Shown in pieces: positions 34,133-43,038 of a stretch of DNA of 53,350 nt (within the stretch, counting starts at the first letter, position 1; every line of letters starts with the position of its first letter). The stretch spans positions 1-53,350 of the forward strand of contig NZ_JOIU01000040.1 in assembly GCF_000720135.1 (NCBI RefSeq), given 5' to 3'. Both the position numbers and the translations under genes were made by a program. Source of the stretch: Streptomyces sp. NRRL S-1022 (GTDB lineage Bacteria; Actinomycetota; Actinomycetes; Streptomycetales; Streptomycetaceae). The notes under the pieces are model-generated. The model did no database searches, was not told the DNA's origin, and was given only the letters and a program-made list of their open reading frames with translations.

Positions 34133-36817
34133 ATGACGGAGGGACGGCCGTCGGCGGCCGGCTCGGCTCCCCTGTGGGAGCGGGACGCCGAGATCGCCAC
34201 CGTCGCGCAGGCACTCGACGTCCTGTGCGCGGACCAGTCGTCCGCGGGCAGCCTGCTGGTCCTGCGCGGCGAGGCCGGACTCGGCAAGACCGCGCTGCTG
34301 GCCGAGATCCGCCGCACCGCCGAACGCCGCGGCTGCGCCGTCTGGTCCGCCCGCGGCGCCGAGACCCTGAGATCGGTCCCGTTCCACGTCGTACGGCAGT
34401 TGCTCCAGCCGGCGCTGCTGTCCTTACTCCCCGAGGAGGCCCGCGAGTACCTCGGCGACTGGTACGACATCGCCGGCCCCGCCCTCGGCATAGCCGAACC
34501 GCAAGGGGACAACGCCGACCCGCAGTACGTGTGCGACGGACTCGTCGCCGCGGTGCGCCGGCTCGCCCGCCGCGAATGGCCGCTGGTACTCCTCATCGAC
34601 GACGCCCACTGGGCCGACCAGGAGACCCTGCGCTGGCTCGCCGCGTTCGCCACACGCCTGGACGACCTGTCCGTCCTCGTCGTGGTCGCCCGCCGTCCGG
34701 GCGAGGCCGACGGCGACAGCGCCCGCCTGCTCGACGAGGTGGCCGCCGCCGCGGGCCGCCCCGTCCACAACCTGAGCGCCCTCACCCCGGACGCCACCGC
34801 CGGGCTGACCCGCGCCACCCTCGGCCGGCACGCCGACGATCCGTTCTGCCGCGAGGTCTGGGCCGTCACCGGCGGCAACCCGTACGACACCGTCGAACTC
34901 CTCGCCAAGGTCCAGGACAGCGAACTCCAGCCGGCCGAGGCGCAGGCGGCGGAACTGCGCGCGCTCAACCGCGCGGCCCGCGGCGGCGGACTGGTCGACC
35001 GGCTCAAGGGCCTCGGCCTGGAGGCCACCCGGTTCGCGTGGGCCGCCGCCATCCTCGGCACCGGCATCACCGTCGACATGGTCGCCCGCCTCGCCACCAT
35101 GAACGACGAACTCGCCCGGCAATGCGCCGAGCTGCTGTGCAACGCCCGCATCCTCACCGAACCCCAGCCGGCCGCCGGCCCCGAACCGGCCGGCGACGAG
35201 CTGGAGTTCGTCCACCCGCTCATCGCCACCGCCGTCTACAACTCCATCCCGCCCGGCGTGTGCACGGCCATGCACGGCGTCGCCGCGCAGATCATCACCG
35301 AGCTGGGCCGGGGCGCCGCCGAGGCCGCCCGGCACCTGCTCAAGGTGCACCCGGACGACGACGAGGAACTCGTCGAGCAGCTGCGCGAGGCCGCCCGCGA
35401 GCACCTCGCCGTCGGCGCGCCCGACGCGGCCCGCCGCTGCCTGGAACGCGCGCTCCAGGAGCCGCCCCGCCCCGAGGTGCACGCGCACGTCCTCTACGAA
35501 CTGGGCTGCGCCGCCCTGCTGACCAGCCCCGCCGTCACCATCGACCATCTGCAGAGCGCGCTCGGCATGCCCGGCCTGGACGGGGACGACCGGGTCGACG
35601 CCGTCGTCCGCCTCTCCCAGGCGCTGCTCCACAACGACCAGCTGGAGGAGGCCGTCCGCACGGTCGAGGCCGAAGCCGCCCGGCACGAGGCCGGCCCCGT
35701 GCGGATGCGGCTGCAGGCGTTCCAGTTCATGTGGGAGGGCATCCACGGCGAGATCGTCTCCCCGGCCCGCTCCCGGCGCCTCGCCGAACTGGCGAGCACC
35801 TGCTCCGGCCGTGACAACGCCGAACGCACCCTGCTGATCCTGCGCGGCTTCGACGCGATGACCCACGGCGAGAGCGCCGACGAGGTCCTCGAACTGTGCG
35901 ACCGCGCCCTCGTCAACGGCCGGCTCGCGCCCGGACTCGGCTGGACCGACCCCGAGTGGGGCATGGAGCTGCTGATGATGCTCGGCAGCGCGTACGCCTA
36001 CACCGACCGGCTCGACCGGGCCGAGAGCCTGTTCGCCGAGGCCCGCCGTGTCTACACCACGGCCGGCTGGCGCGGCGGCCACCTCTCCCTGGCCAACGCC
36101 TTCCTCGGGCTCGCCTACCGCAGGCAGGGCCGGCTCCGCGACGCCGAGTCCGCCCTCCGCGAGGCCCTGGTCCTCGCCGAACGCGTCGGCCGCCGCCTGC
36201 CGCTGTACTGGTCGGCCAGCTGCGGACTGGTCGACACCCTGCTGGCCCGGGGCCGGGTGGAGGAGGCCTGGTCGGTCGCCGAACAGTACGGCTTCGCGCC
36301 GCCCTACCCGTCCACCATCGTGCTGCCCGACATCCGCTCGGTACGCGGCCGGCTGCTCCTCGCCGTCGGCCGCACCGAGGAGGGCATCAACGAACTGGAG
36401 TCCGCCGAGAAGACCGCCGCCTCCCGCGGCGGCCACAACCCGGTCCTCGCCCCCTGGTCCATCGAACTGGCCAAGGCCCTCGCCGAGCAGGACCCGGGCC
36501 GGGCCGCCCAACTCGTGGCCGACGCCCGCCGGCAGGCCGAGCGGTTCGGCACGGACACCGCCATCGGCGAGGCCCTGCGCTGCGCCGCCGCCCTGGAAAC
36601 GGGCCGGCGCGCGGTCCAGCTCGCCGCCCGCGCCGTCACCTACCTGGAGGCCTCGCCCTGCCAGTACGAACACGCGGCGGCCCGCATCGAGTACGGCATC
36701 GCCGCCGGCTCGGCCGCGGAACTGGGCCGGGGTCTGGACCTGGCCCGGGCCTGCGGGGCGGAGGGATTGGTGGCACAGGCTCGGGAGGTGCTGGAGACGG
36801 GGCGGGATCTGCGGTAG
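34133..36817 (+). CDS. LAL-like AAA/STAND ATPase with TPR region, no LuxR HTH
   Basis: 894 residues. The ATPase has Walker A LVLRGEAGLGKTALL about residue 50 and Walker B LVLLIDDAHWADQETLRW about 160, followed by an AAA_16/STAND segment. The remaining ~500 residues are helical TPR-like repeats (LGLAYRRQGRLRDAESALRE, LLLAVGRTEEGINELESAEK). The organisation is that of MalT/LAL regulators, but the protein ends GLVAQAREVLETGRDLR without the usual C-terminal HTH, and none occurs in any frame downstream before the next gene. GGAGG precedes ATG 34133. It may bind DNA through a partner or act as a signalling ATPase. Confidence 0.88.
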   Translation: MTEGRPSAAGSAPLWERDAEIATVAQALDVLCADQSSAGSLLVLRGEAGLGKTALLAEIRRTAERRGCAVWSARGAETLRSVPFHVVRQLLQPALLSLLPEEAREYLGDWYDIAGPALGIAEPQGDNADPQYVCDGLVAAVRRLARREWPLVLLIDDAHWADQETLRWLAAFATRLDDLSVLVVVARRPGEADGDSARLLDEVAAAAGRPVHNLSALTPDATAGLTRATLGRHADDPFCREVWAVTGGNPYDTVELLAKVQDSELQPAEAQAAELRALNRAARGGGLVDRLKGLGLEATRFAWAAAILGTGITVDMVARLATMNDELARQCAELLCNARILTEPQPAAGPEPAGDELEFVHPLIATAVYNSIPPGVCTAMHGVAAQIITELGRGAAEAARHLLKVHPDDDEELVEQLREAAREHLAVGAPDAARRCLERALQEPPRPEVHAHVLYELGCAALLTSPAVTIDHLQSALGMPGLDGDDRVDAVVRLSQALLHNDQLEEAVRTVEAEAARHEAGPVRMRLQAFQFMWEGIHGEIVSPARSRRLAELASTCSGRDNAERTLLILRGFDAMTHGESADEVLELCDRALVNGRLAPGLGWTDPEWGMELLMMLGSAYAYTDRLDRAESLFAEARRVYTTAGWRGGHLSLANAFLGLAYRRQGRLRDAESALREALVLAERVGRRLPLYWSASCGLVDTLLARGRVEEAWSVAEQYGFAPPYPSTIVLPDIRSVRGRLLLAVGRTEEGINELESAEKTAASRGGHNPVLAPWSIELAKALAEQDPGRAAQLVADARRQAERFGTDTAIGEALRCAAALETGRRAVQLAARAVTYLEASPCQYEHAAARIEYGIAAGSAAELGRGLDLARACGAEGLVAQAREVLETGRDLR

Positions 36818-37013
36818 ACGGGCGACTCTATACGGGTGCGTGTGTACGCCGTCCTGTAGACGGTCGCCGGTATGCAGTCGCCTGAAGACAGACGCGGGTG
36901 GATCGCATACCGCTGTCTGCATACGACCGCCTGCGCGCCGTCGTCTGTAGGCGATCGCCTGCATACGACCGCCTGCGTATTCGGTCGGCCGTACATCGCA
37001 TACCGTCGTCGGC
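36818..37013. repeat. Degenerate 14-bp (2x7) tandem array C
   Basis: About 28 heptads in constant register starting on the base after the LAL-like stop codon. The consensus 14-mer is ACGGTCGCCTGTAT, equivalent to GTATACGGTCGCCT. The most exact copies are ACGACCGCCTGCGC (36923-36936) and ACGACCGCCTGCGT (36965-36978). It is the same word as array A at 10758-10873. The rest of the spacer to 37170 contains only the ribosome site AAGGGA for the next gene. Confidence 0.83.
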
Positions 37014-37170
37014 ACCCGATCCCGCCAGGCCGTGTGCCCGTGCCCAGGTGCCCCCATGCGCGCACCGGGCGTCGCTGGTCATGGGTTCAGTGAGGATGCG
37101 GGCGGGTACCCGGCCGCCACCGCATCGGGACGCAGGACGCATCCGCACGGGACCAAGGGAGCGCGACCTC

Positions 37171-38361
37171 ATGAAGGCAGTCACCTGGCAGGGGAGACGG
37201 GACGTACGGGTCGAGGACGTGCCCGACCCGCGGATCGAGGAACCCACCGACGCCGTCATCCGTATCACGTCCACCGGACTGTGTGGCTCCGACCTCCACC
37301 TTTACGAGGTGCTCACCCCGTTCATGACGCCGGGGGACATCCTCGGCCACGAGCCCATGGGCATCGTCGAGGAGGTCGGCCCGGCCGTGCCGGACCTCGC
37401 GGTGGGGGACCGGGTCGTGGTGCCGTTCCAGATCGCCTGCGGCAACTGCTGGATGTGCCTGACCGGGCTGCCCACCCAGTGCGAGACCACCCAGCTCACC
37501 GGCGAGGGCATGGGTGCCCCGATCTTCGGCTACAGCCGCCTCTACGGTGCCGTGCCGGGTGCCCAGGCCGAGTATCTGCGTGTCCCGCAGGCCCAGTTCG
37601 GTCCGATCAAGGTGCCCGAGGGTCCGCCGGACGACCGGTTCGTCTACCTGTCCGACGTGCTGCCCACCGCCTGGCAGGCCGTGGAGTACGCGGCGGTGCC
37701 GCCCGGCGGCACCCTGGCGGTCCTCGGCCTCGGTCCGATCGGGGACATGGCCTGCCGGATCGCCCTGGCCCGCGGCGCCGAGCGGGTCTTCGGCGTCGAT
37801 CTGGTGCCCGAGCGGCTGGCCCGGGCGCAGCGGCGCGGGGTCGAGACGTACGACCTCAGGACCTTCGACGACGAGAAGACGCTGGTCCAGGCCATCCGGG
37901 ACGAGACGGGCGGCCGGGGTCCGGACGCCGTGATCGACGCGGTCGGCACCGAGGCGCACGGCAGCGCCGCCGCCAAGCTCGCCCAGACGGCCACCGCGCT
38001 GATGCCCCGCAAGCTGAGCGCGCCGCTCGCGGAACGCTTCAGCGTCGACCGGCTCGGCGCCCTGTACATGGCCATCGACCTGGTCCGGCGCGGCGGCACG
38101 ATCTCGCTCAGCGGTGTCTACGGCGGTATGGCCGACCCGATGCCGATGCTCACCCTGTTCGACAAGCAGATCCAGATGCGCATGGGCCAGGCGAACGTCC
38201 GCCGCTGGACCGACCTGATCCTGCCCTACCTGACGGACGAGGACACCCTGGGCGTCGACGACTTCGCCACGCACCGGGTGCCGCTGGCGCACGCACCGCA
38301 CGCGTACGAGATGTTCCAGCGCAAGCAGGACGGCGCTGTCAAGATCCTCATGCAGCCGTAG
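37171..38361 (+). CDS. Zinc-dependent alcohol dehydrogenase (formaldehyde-dehydrogenase-like MDR)
   Basis: 396-residue medium-chain dehydrogenase. The catalytic zinc site is STGLCGSDLHLYEV and GHEPMG. The structural zinc loop CGNCWMCLTGLPTQC gives C-x2-C-x2-C-x7-C. The NAD(P) fold has LAVLGLGPIGDMACRIAL and GVDL. The long insertion and size fit the glutathione-independent formaldehyde/threonine-type dehydrogenase subgroup; the substrate cannot be fixed. ATG 37171 follows AAGGGA by 10 bp. It is convergent with the ligase gene, with a 13-bp gap. Confidence 0.92.
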   Translation: MKAVTWQGRRDVRVEDVPDPRIEEPTDAVIRITSTGLCGSDLHLYEVLTPFMTPGDILGHEPMGIVEEVGPAVPDLAVGDRVVVPFQIACGNCWMCLTGLPTQCETTQLTGEGMGAPIFGYSRLYGAVPGAQAEYLRVPQAQFGPIKVPEGPPDDRFVYLSDVLPTAWQAVEYAAVPPGGTLAVLGLGPIGDMACRIALARGAERVFGVDLVPERLARAQRRGVETYDLRTFDDEKTLVQAIRDETGGRGPDAVIDAVGTEAHGSAAAKLAQTATALMPRKLSAPLAERFSVDRLGALYMAIDLVRRGGTISLSGVYGGMADPMPMLTLFDKQIQMRMGQANVRRWTDLILPYLTDEDTLGVDDFATHRVPLAHAPHAYEMFQRKQDGAVKILMQP

Positions 38362-38374
38362 GCGGGCTGCCGGC

Positions 38375-39451
38375 TCAGCCGGGGTCCTTCTCGCCGAGGA
38401 TCTCCGCCAGGTCGTAGCGCACCGGCTCCTCCAGCTGGGCGTAGGTGCAGCTCTCCGGTGTACGGTCCGGCCGCCAGCGGCGGAAGCGGGCCGTGTGCCG
38501 GAACCGCTGCCCGTTCTCCATGTGGTCGTACGCGACCTCGGCCACCCGGTCCGGCCGCAGCGGCACCCAGGACAGGTCCTTCTTGCCGGACCAGCGGCTC
38601 GGCGCGCCCGGCAGCCGGGCCGTCTCGTGCGCGGCCTCGTCCGTCCAGGCGGCCCACGGGTGCCCGGAGACGTCGTCCATGCGCAGCGGCGCCAGTTCCT
38701 CGACCAGTTCGGCCCGCTTCTTCATGGCGAACGCGGCGGACACGCCGACGTGCTGGAGCCGGCCGTCCCCGTCGTACAGCCCGAGCAGCAGTGAGCCGAC
38801 CACCGGGCCGCTCTTGTGGAAGCGGTACCCGGCGACGACGACGTCCGCGGTGCGCTCGTGCTTGATCTTGAACATGGCCCGTTCGTCCTGCAGGTAGGGC
38901 AGGGTGAGCGGTTTGGCGACGACTCCGTCCAGGCCGGCGCCCTCGAACCGCTCGAACCACTGCCGGGCCACCTCGATGTCGGTCGTGGAGGGCGCCAGGT
39001 GCACCGGCGGGGTCGTCCCGGCGAGGGCCCGGTCGAGCAGGGCGCGGCGGTCGGTCAGCGGTACGTCGAGCAGGGCGTGGTCGTCCAGGGCCAGCAGGTC
39101 GAAGGCGACGTAGGAGGCCGGGGTCTTCTCGGCGAGCATCCGTACCCGGGAGGCCGCCGGGTGGATCCGTTCGGTGAGCGCGTCGAAGTCCAGCCGGCCG
39201 CCACGGGCGATCACGATCTCCCCGTCCAGGACGCACCGCTCGGGCACCCGCTCCGCCAGCGCCGCGACCAGCTCGGGGAAGTACCTGGTCAGGGGCTTAC
39301 CGGTGCGGCTTCCCAGCTCGACCTCGGGGCCGTCCCGGAACACGATCGACCGGAAGCCGTCCCACTTCGCCTCGTAGTGCATGTCCGGCGGGATCTTCGC
39401 CACCGACTTGGCGAGCATCGGCTTCACGGGCGGCATGACGGGGAGATCCAT
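38375..39451 (-). CDS. ATP-dependent DNA ligase, LigC type
   Basis: 358-residue ligase. The adenylation lysine is in YEAKWDGFRSIV (motif I), followed by CVLDGEIVIA, VAFDLLALD, GLDGVVAKPLTLPY and MFKIKHERTADVVVAGY (motif V region). The OB-fold C-terminus contains WVPLRPDRVAEVAYDHMENG. It lacks the polymerase and nuclease domains of LigD, which places it with LigC, a back-up ligase for end joining or excision repair. Divergent from a Prim-Pol gene across 74 bp. No ku gene is in the window. Confidence 0.94.
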   Translation of the reverse strand: MDLPVMPPVKPMLAKSVAKIPPDMHYEAKWDGFRSIVFRDGPEVELGSRTGKPLTRYFPELVAALAERVPERCVLDGEIVIARGGRLDFDALTERIHPAASRVRMLAEKTPASYVAFDLLALDDHALLDVPLTDRRALLDRALAGTTPPVHLAPSTTDIEVARQWFERFEGAGLDGVVAKPLTLPYLQDERAMFKIKHERTADVVVAGYRFHKSGPVVGSLLLGLYDGDGRLQHVGVSAAFAMKKRAELVEELAPLRMDDVSGHPWAAWTDEAAHETARLPGAPSRWSGKKDLSWVPLRPDRVAEVAYDHMENGQRFRHTARFRRWRPDRTPESCTYAQLEEPVRYDLAEILGEKDPG

Positions 39452-39525
39452 GCATCAGATTCTGCTCGCATACATACGGGTTCGCCCGGTATGCGAGGTG
39501 TGGGGGGTGCGCCTACCGTGGCCGC

Positions 39526-40539
39526 ATGGGTGATGCGGTGGAGCTTGAGGTGGCCGGCCGGACCGTACGGCTGTCCAGCCCGGACAAGGTGTTCTTCCCG
39601 GAGCGCGGTTTCACCAAGCTGGACCTCGCCCGCTACTACGCCTCCGTGGGCCCCGGCATCCTGCGCGCCCTGCGCAACCGCCCCACCACCCTGGAGCGCT
39701 ACCCGGACGGCGTCGGCGGCGAGTGGTTCTTCCAGAAGCGGGCCCCCAAGGGCATGCCCGACTGGATCCCGACCGCCCACATCACCTTCCCCAGCGGGCG
39801 CAGCGCCGACGAGATGTGCCCCATGGAGGAGGCCGCCGTGGTGTGGGCCGCCCAGTACGGCACCCTCACCTTCCACCCCTGGCCGGTGCGCGCCACCGAC
39901 GTCGACCACCCCGACGAACTGCGCATCGACCTCGACCCGCAGCCCGGCACCGACTACGCCGACGCGGCCCGCGCCGCCCACGAACTGCGCGCGGTCCTGG
40001 AGGAGTTCGGCGGGCTGCGCGGCTGGCCGAAGACCTCCGGCGGCCGGGGCCTGCACGTCTTCGTCCCCATCGAACCGCGGTGGACCTTCACCCAGGTGCG
40101 CCGCGCGGCGATCGCGGTGGGCCGGGAGATGGAACGCCGGATGCCCGACCGGGTGACGATCAAGTGGTGGAAGGAGGAACGCGGGCGCCGGATCTTCATC
40201 GACTACAACCAGACGGCGAGGGACCGCACCATCGCCTCCGCCTATTCGGTACGTCCCCGTCCGCACGCCCCCGTCTCGGCGCCGCTGCGCTGGGAGGAGG
40301 TCGGCGTGGCCGAGCCCCGGGACTTCGACCTCGCCACCATGCCGGCCCGGTTCGCCGAACTCGGTGACGTGCACGCCGGCATGGACGATCACGCGCACTC
40401 GCTGGAGGCGTTGCTGGAACTGGCCCGCCGCGACGAGCACGACCACGGCCTGGGCGACCTGCCGTACCCGCCGGAGTACCCGAAGATGCCCGGCGAGCCC
40501 AAGCGGGTCCAGCCGAGCCGGGCCCGGCGCGAACCCTGA
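39526..40539 (+). CDS. LigD-polymerase-type primase-polymerase (Prim-Pol)
   Basis: 337-residue stand-alone AEP polymerase. The catalytic metal pair is in ELRIDLDPQPGTD (DxD). TSGGRGLHVFVPIEP (SxGxGxH) binds the nucleotide, and RRIFIDYNQTARDRTIASAY carries the third aspartate. It adds mostly ribonucleotides to bridge or fill DNA gaps in non-homologous end joining or excision repair. It sits back to back with the LigC-type ligase, the same partnership as mycobacterial Prim-PolC/LigC. Two strong hairpins follow. Confidence 0.94.
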   Translation: MGDAVELEVAGRTVRLSSPDKVFFPERGFTKLDLARYYASVGPGILRALRNRPTTLERYPDGVGGEWFFQKRAPKGMPDWIPTAHITFPSGRSADEMCPMEEAAVVWAAQYGTLTFHPWPVRATDVDHPDELRIDLDPQPGTDYADAARAAHELRAVLEEFGGLRGWPKTSGGRGLHVFVPIEPRWTFTQVRRAAIAVGREMERRMPDRVTIKWWKEERGRRIFIDYNQTARDRTIASAYSVRPRPHAPVSAPLRWEEVGVAEPRDFDLATMPARFAELGDVHAGMDDHAHSLEALLELARRDEHDHGLGDLPYPPEYPKMPGEPKRVQPSRARREP

Positions 40540-40597
40540 CGGCGCGGCCTCGGGCCGCTCGGCGGCCAGGACCGGGTGACCGTGTGCCGGCGCGCAG

Positions 40598-40629
40598 GGG
40601 GCCGGAGGCCGTACCCGGCCTCCGGCCCC
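40598..40629 (+). terminator. Hairpin terminator after Prim-Pol
   Basis: Perfect 14-bp stem (GGGGCCGGAGGCCG and complement) closed by a TACC tetraloop, 58 bp after the stop. Confidence 0.8.
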
Positions 40630-40704
40630 GGTCTGTGGCCCTGCGCGGCGGCCCCGATCCCGCTCTCGCCCGGCACGCGTTCCGGGGGGCGGGGCGGCGG
40701 GGCC

Positions 40705-40752
40705 CCGGAAGCGGACGGCCCGGTCTGCGTGCGCCGGGCCGTCCGCTTCCGG
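40705..40752. terminator. Second hairpin, 19-bp perfect stem
   Basis: CCGGAAGCGGACGGCCCGG pairs perfectly with 40734-40752 around a 10-base loop. It lies about 75 bp upstream of the LacI start, so it may insulate that promoter or act on its leader. The rest of 40540-40825 is unremarkable. Confidence 0.75.
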
Positions 40753-40825
40753 TCGCTCCGGGCACCGGCCGGCCGGGCGGGCGCGCGGCTATCCTGATCG
40801 CCACCCGCCGAGGAGGAGTCCCGAA

Positions 40826-41902
40826 GTGACCGAGGCAGTGTCGCGTCCCACGCTGGAGGCCGTGGCCGCGCGGGCCGGCGTGTCCCGGGCCACCGTGTCC
40901 CGCGTGGTCAACGGCGGCGACGGGGTCCGCGAACCCCTGGCCGAGCGGGTCCGGCGGGCCGTGGAGGAACTGGGCTACGTGCCCAACCAGGCGGCACGCA
41001 GCCTCGTCACCCGACGCCACGACGCCGTCGCGGTCGTCATCGCCGAGCCCGAGGCCCGGGTCTTCGCCGACCCCTTCTTCGCGCTCCAGCTGCGCGGCAT
41101 CAGCAAGGAGCTGACGGCGCACGACAACCAGCTCGTGCTGCTGCTCACCGAGGGCCGCGCCGACCACGCGCGCGTGGCCCGGTACCTCGCCGGCGGCCAT
41201 GTCGACGGCGCGCTCGTCTTCTCCCTGCACCTGGAGGACCCGCTGCCCGGTCTGATCCGTGCCGCCGGCGTGCCCACCGTGTTCGGGGGACGGCCGCACT
41301 GGGGCCGGGGCGCGCGGGCCGAGGACCCGGGCGTGGTGTACGTCGACTGCGACAACCGGGGCGGGGCGCGCGTGGCCGTACGACACCTGCTGGACCTCGG
41401 CCGCCGGCGCGTCGCGCACCTCACCGGTGCGCTGGACCAGACGTCGGCGGTGGACCGGCTCGACGGCTACCGGGACGAAATGGCCGACGTGCTGGGCGAG
41501 AGCGACCCCCGGCTGGTGGTGGAGAGCGACTTCACCCCGTCCGGCGGCGAACGCGCCATGCGGGAACTCCTGGAGCGCTGCCCGGACGTCGACGCCGTGT
41601 TCGCCGCCAACGACCTGACCGCGCTGGGCGCGCTGCGGGTGCTGCGGGAGAGCGGCCGGCGGGTGCCCGAGGACGTGGCCGTGGTCGGCTTCGACGACAT
41701 GCTGCCGGTCACCGAGCAGGCCGACCCGCCCCTGACCACGGTCCGTCAGGACATCGAGGAGATGGGCCGGCTGATGGCCCGCCTGCTGCTGCGGGGCCTG
41801 TCCGACGGCCGGGGCCGGGAGCGTGCGGTGGCCGGCGGCCCGGGCGCACCGGCGACGGGAGTGGTCCTGCCGACGACGCTGATACGCCGCGCCTCCGCGT
41901 GA
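40826..41902 (+). CDS. LacI-family transcriptional regulator
   Basis: 358-residue repressor. The HTH LEAVAARAGVSRATVSRVVN, then GGDGVREPL, is followed by a sugar-binding-protein core (FFALQLRGISKELTAHDNQL, AHLTGALDQTSAVDRLDGYR, DVAVVGFDDMLPVTEQADPP). The GTG at 40826 has AGGAGGAG 7 bp upstream. No sugar gene adjoins it, so its target is unknown; from position it could be the SCO6713-like regulator. Its stop codon begins a 26-bp tandem duplication. Confidence 0.93.
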   Translation: MTEAVSRPTLEAVAARAGVSRATVSRVVNGGDGVREPLAERVRRAVEELGYVPNQAARSLVTRRHDAVAVVIAEPEARVFADPFFALQLRGISKELTAHDNQLVLLLTEGRADHARVARYLAGGHVDGALVFSLHLEDPLPGLIRAAGVPTVFGGRPHWGRGARAEDPGVVYVDCDNRGGARVAVRHLLDLGRRRVAHLTGALDQTSAVDRLDGYRDEMADVLGESDPRLVVESDFTPSGGERAMRELLERCPDVDAVFAANDLTALGALRVLRESGRRVPEDVAVVGFDDMLPVTEQADPPLTTVRQDIEEMGRLMARLLLRGLSDGRGRERAVAGGPGAPATGVVLPTTLIRRASA

Positions 41903-41947
41903 CCGCGGCCCGGGCGCGCGGCGCGTGACCGTGGCCCGGGCGCGCGG
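41896..41947 (+). repeat. 26-bp tandem duplication spanning the LacI stop codon
   Basis: Two adjacent 26-bp copies (41896-41921 and 41922-41947) differ at one base. The first includes the TGA stop (41900-41902), so the stop codon context is duplicated into the 3' untranslated region. Confidence 0.88.
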
Positions 41948-41973
41948 GGCCGGGGGGCAGCCCTGCGCCGGGA

Positions 41974-42765
41974 TCAGCCCTGCGCGGGCTCGCTTCTGAT
42001 CACCGCGAAGCGGACCCCGTACGGATCGGCCAGCTTGGCCATGCGGCCCACGCCCTCCAGGGTCGTCGCGGGCATCCGCACCGTCCCGCCGAGCCGCTGC
42101 GCCTGTTCCACCACGGCGTCGGTGTCCGTCACCTCGAAGTACGGCAGCCAGTACGCGCCCGCCTCCTGCTCGTCCGGGGCGTCCGCCAGCGGCACCATCC
42201 CGCCGAACATCTCGCCCTCCCCGGCGCCCTCCGCGTTGACGCAGGTGTACGTGCCGCCCGGGAAGGGCACCCCGGACGTCTCCAGGCCGAGCACCCGCCG
42301 GTAGAACGCGGCGGCCGCCGCGATGTCCGGCGTGTACAGCTCGGTCCAGCACAGCGCGCCCGGTTCGCCCGCCACGTCCACGCCCCGGGTCCGTCCCGGC
42401 TGCCAGATGCCGAAGCGCACGCCCGCCTGGTCGGCGAGGACCGCCATGCGGCCCTGGCCCATCACGTCCGTCGGCTGGAACAGCACTCTGCCGTGGGCCT
42501 GTTCGGCCGCCTCTGCGGTGGCCTGGGCGTCGTCGCTGCGGAAGTACACCGTCCAGGCCGGGGGTCCCTGTCCGGGGCCGGTCTGCATGCCGCCCGCCAC
42601 CGTCCGTCCGTCCAGCTGGAAGAAGCCGTACCCGCCGGCGTCCGGCCCCGCCGACCGGAACTCCCAGCCGAACAGGCCGCCGTAGAAGGAGGTGGCGCCG
42701 TCGATGTCGGGGCTGCCGACGTCGATCCAGTTGGGCGCGCCGTTGACGAAACGGGTGGTGAGCAT
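41974..42765 (-). CDS. Two-domain VOC (glyoxalase/bleomycin-resistance-like) protein
   Basis: 263 residues made of two VOC modules. The first starts at WIDVGSPDIDGATSFYGGLF and the second at WTELYTPDIAAAAAFYRRVL, each closing with a product or cofactor-side segment (GVRFGIWQPG; GVRFAVIRSE). Members are metal-binding lyases, dioxygenases or sequestering proteins; this one resembles the hydroxylase-associated CFP30-like group. GGAGGG precedes ATG 42765. No partner gene indicates its substrate. Confidence 0.88.
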   Translation of the reverse strand: MLTTRFVNGAPNWIDVGSPDIDGATSFYGGLFGWEFRSAGPDAGGYGFFQLDGRTVAGGMQTGPGQGPPAWTVYFRSDDAQATAEAAEQAHGRVLFQPTDVMGQGRMAVLADQAGVRFGIWQPGRTRGVDVAGEPGALCWTELYTPDIAAAAAFYRRVLGLETSGVPFPGGTYTCVNAEGAGEGEMFGGMVPLADAPDEQEAGAYWLPYFEVTDTDAVVEQAQRLGGTVRMPATTLEGVGRMAKLADPYGVRFAVIRSEPAQG

Positions 42766-43038
42766 CTCGGCCCTCCTCGCAGGGGGTCCCCGTCCTGTGC
42801 ACTGCCGAGTCTGGCACCGCCCACTGACAAGCGCCGCCGGAGCCGCGCGACGCACCGTACCGCCCCCGCGCCCGCCCAGGGTGACGGCGGGCGTCCGCCG
42901 GGTTTTCGTCCCGGACCCGCGCGCCGCCGTGCGCGCGGGTGGCCCGGGGCAGCATCATCGGGGCGGCCGCCGGTCCCGGGGCGTGCCGTTGAGCCGGCGT
43001 TGATCGAACGTTTTTCTGCGTGCGGCAGGCTCCTGGCC

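Noticed and set aside
36818..37170. Frameshifted LuxR HTH downstream of the LAL-like gene.
   Set aside because: All three plus-strand frames were read through this spacer. They contain only repeat-derived peptides and no HTH pattern.
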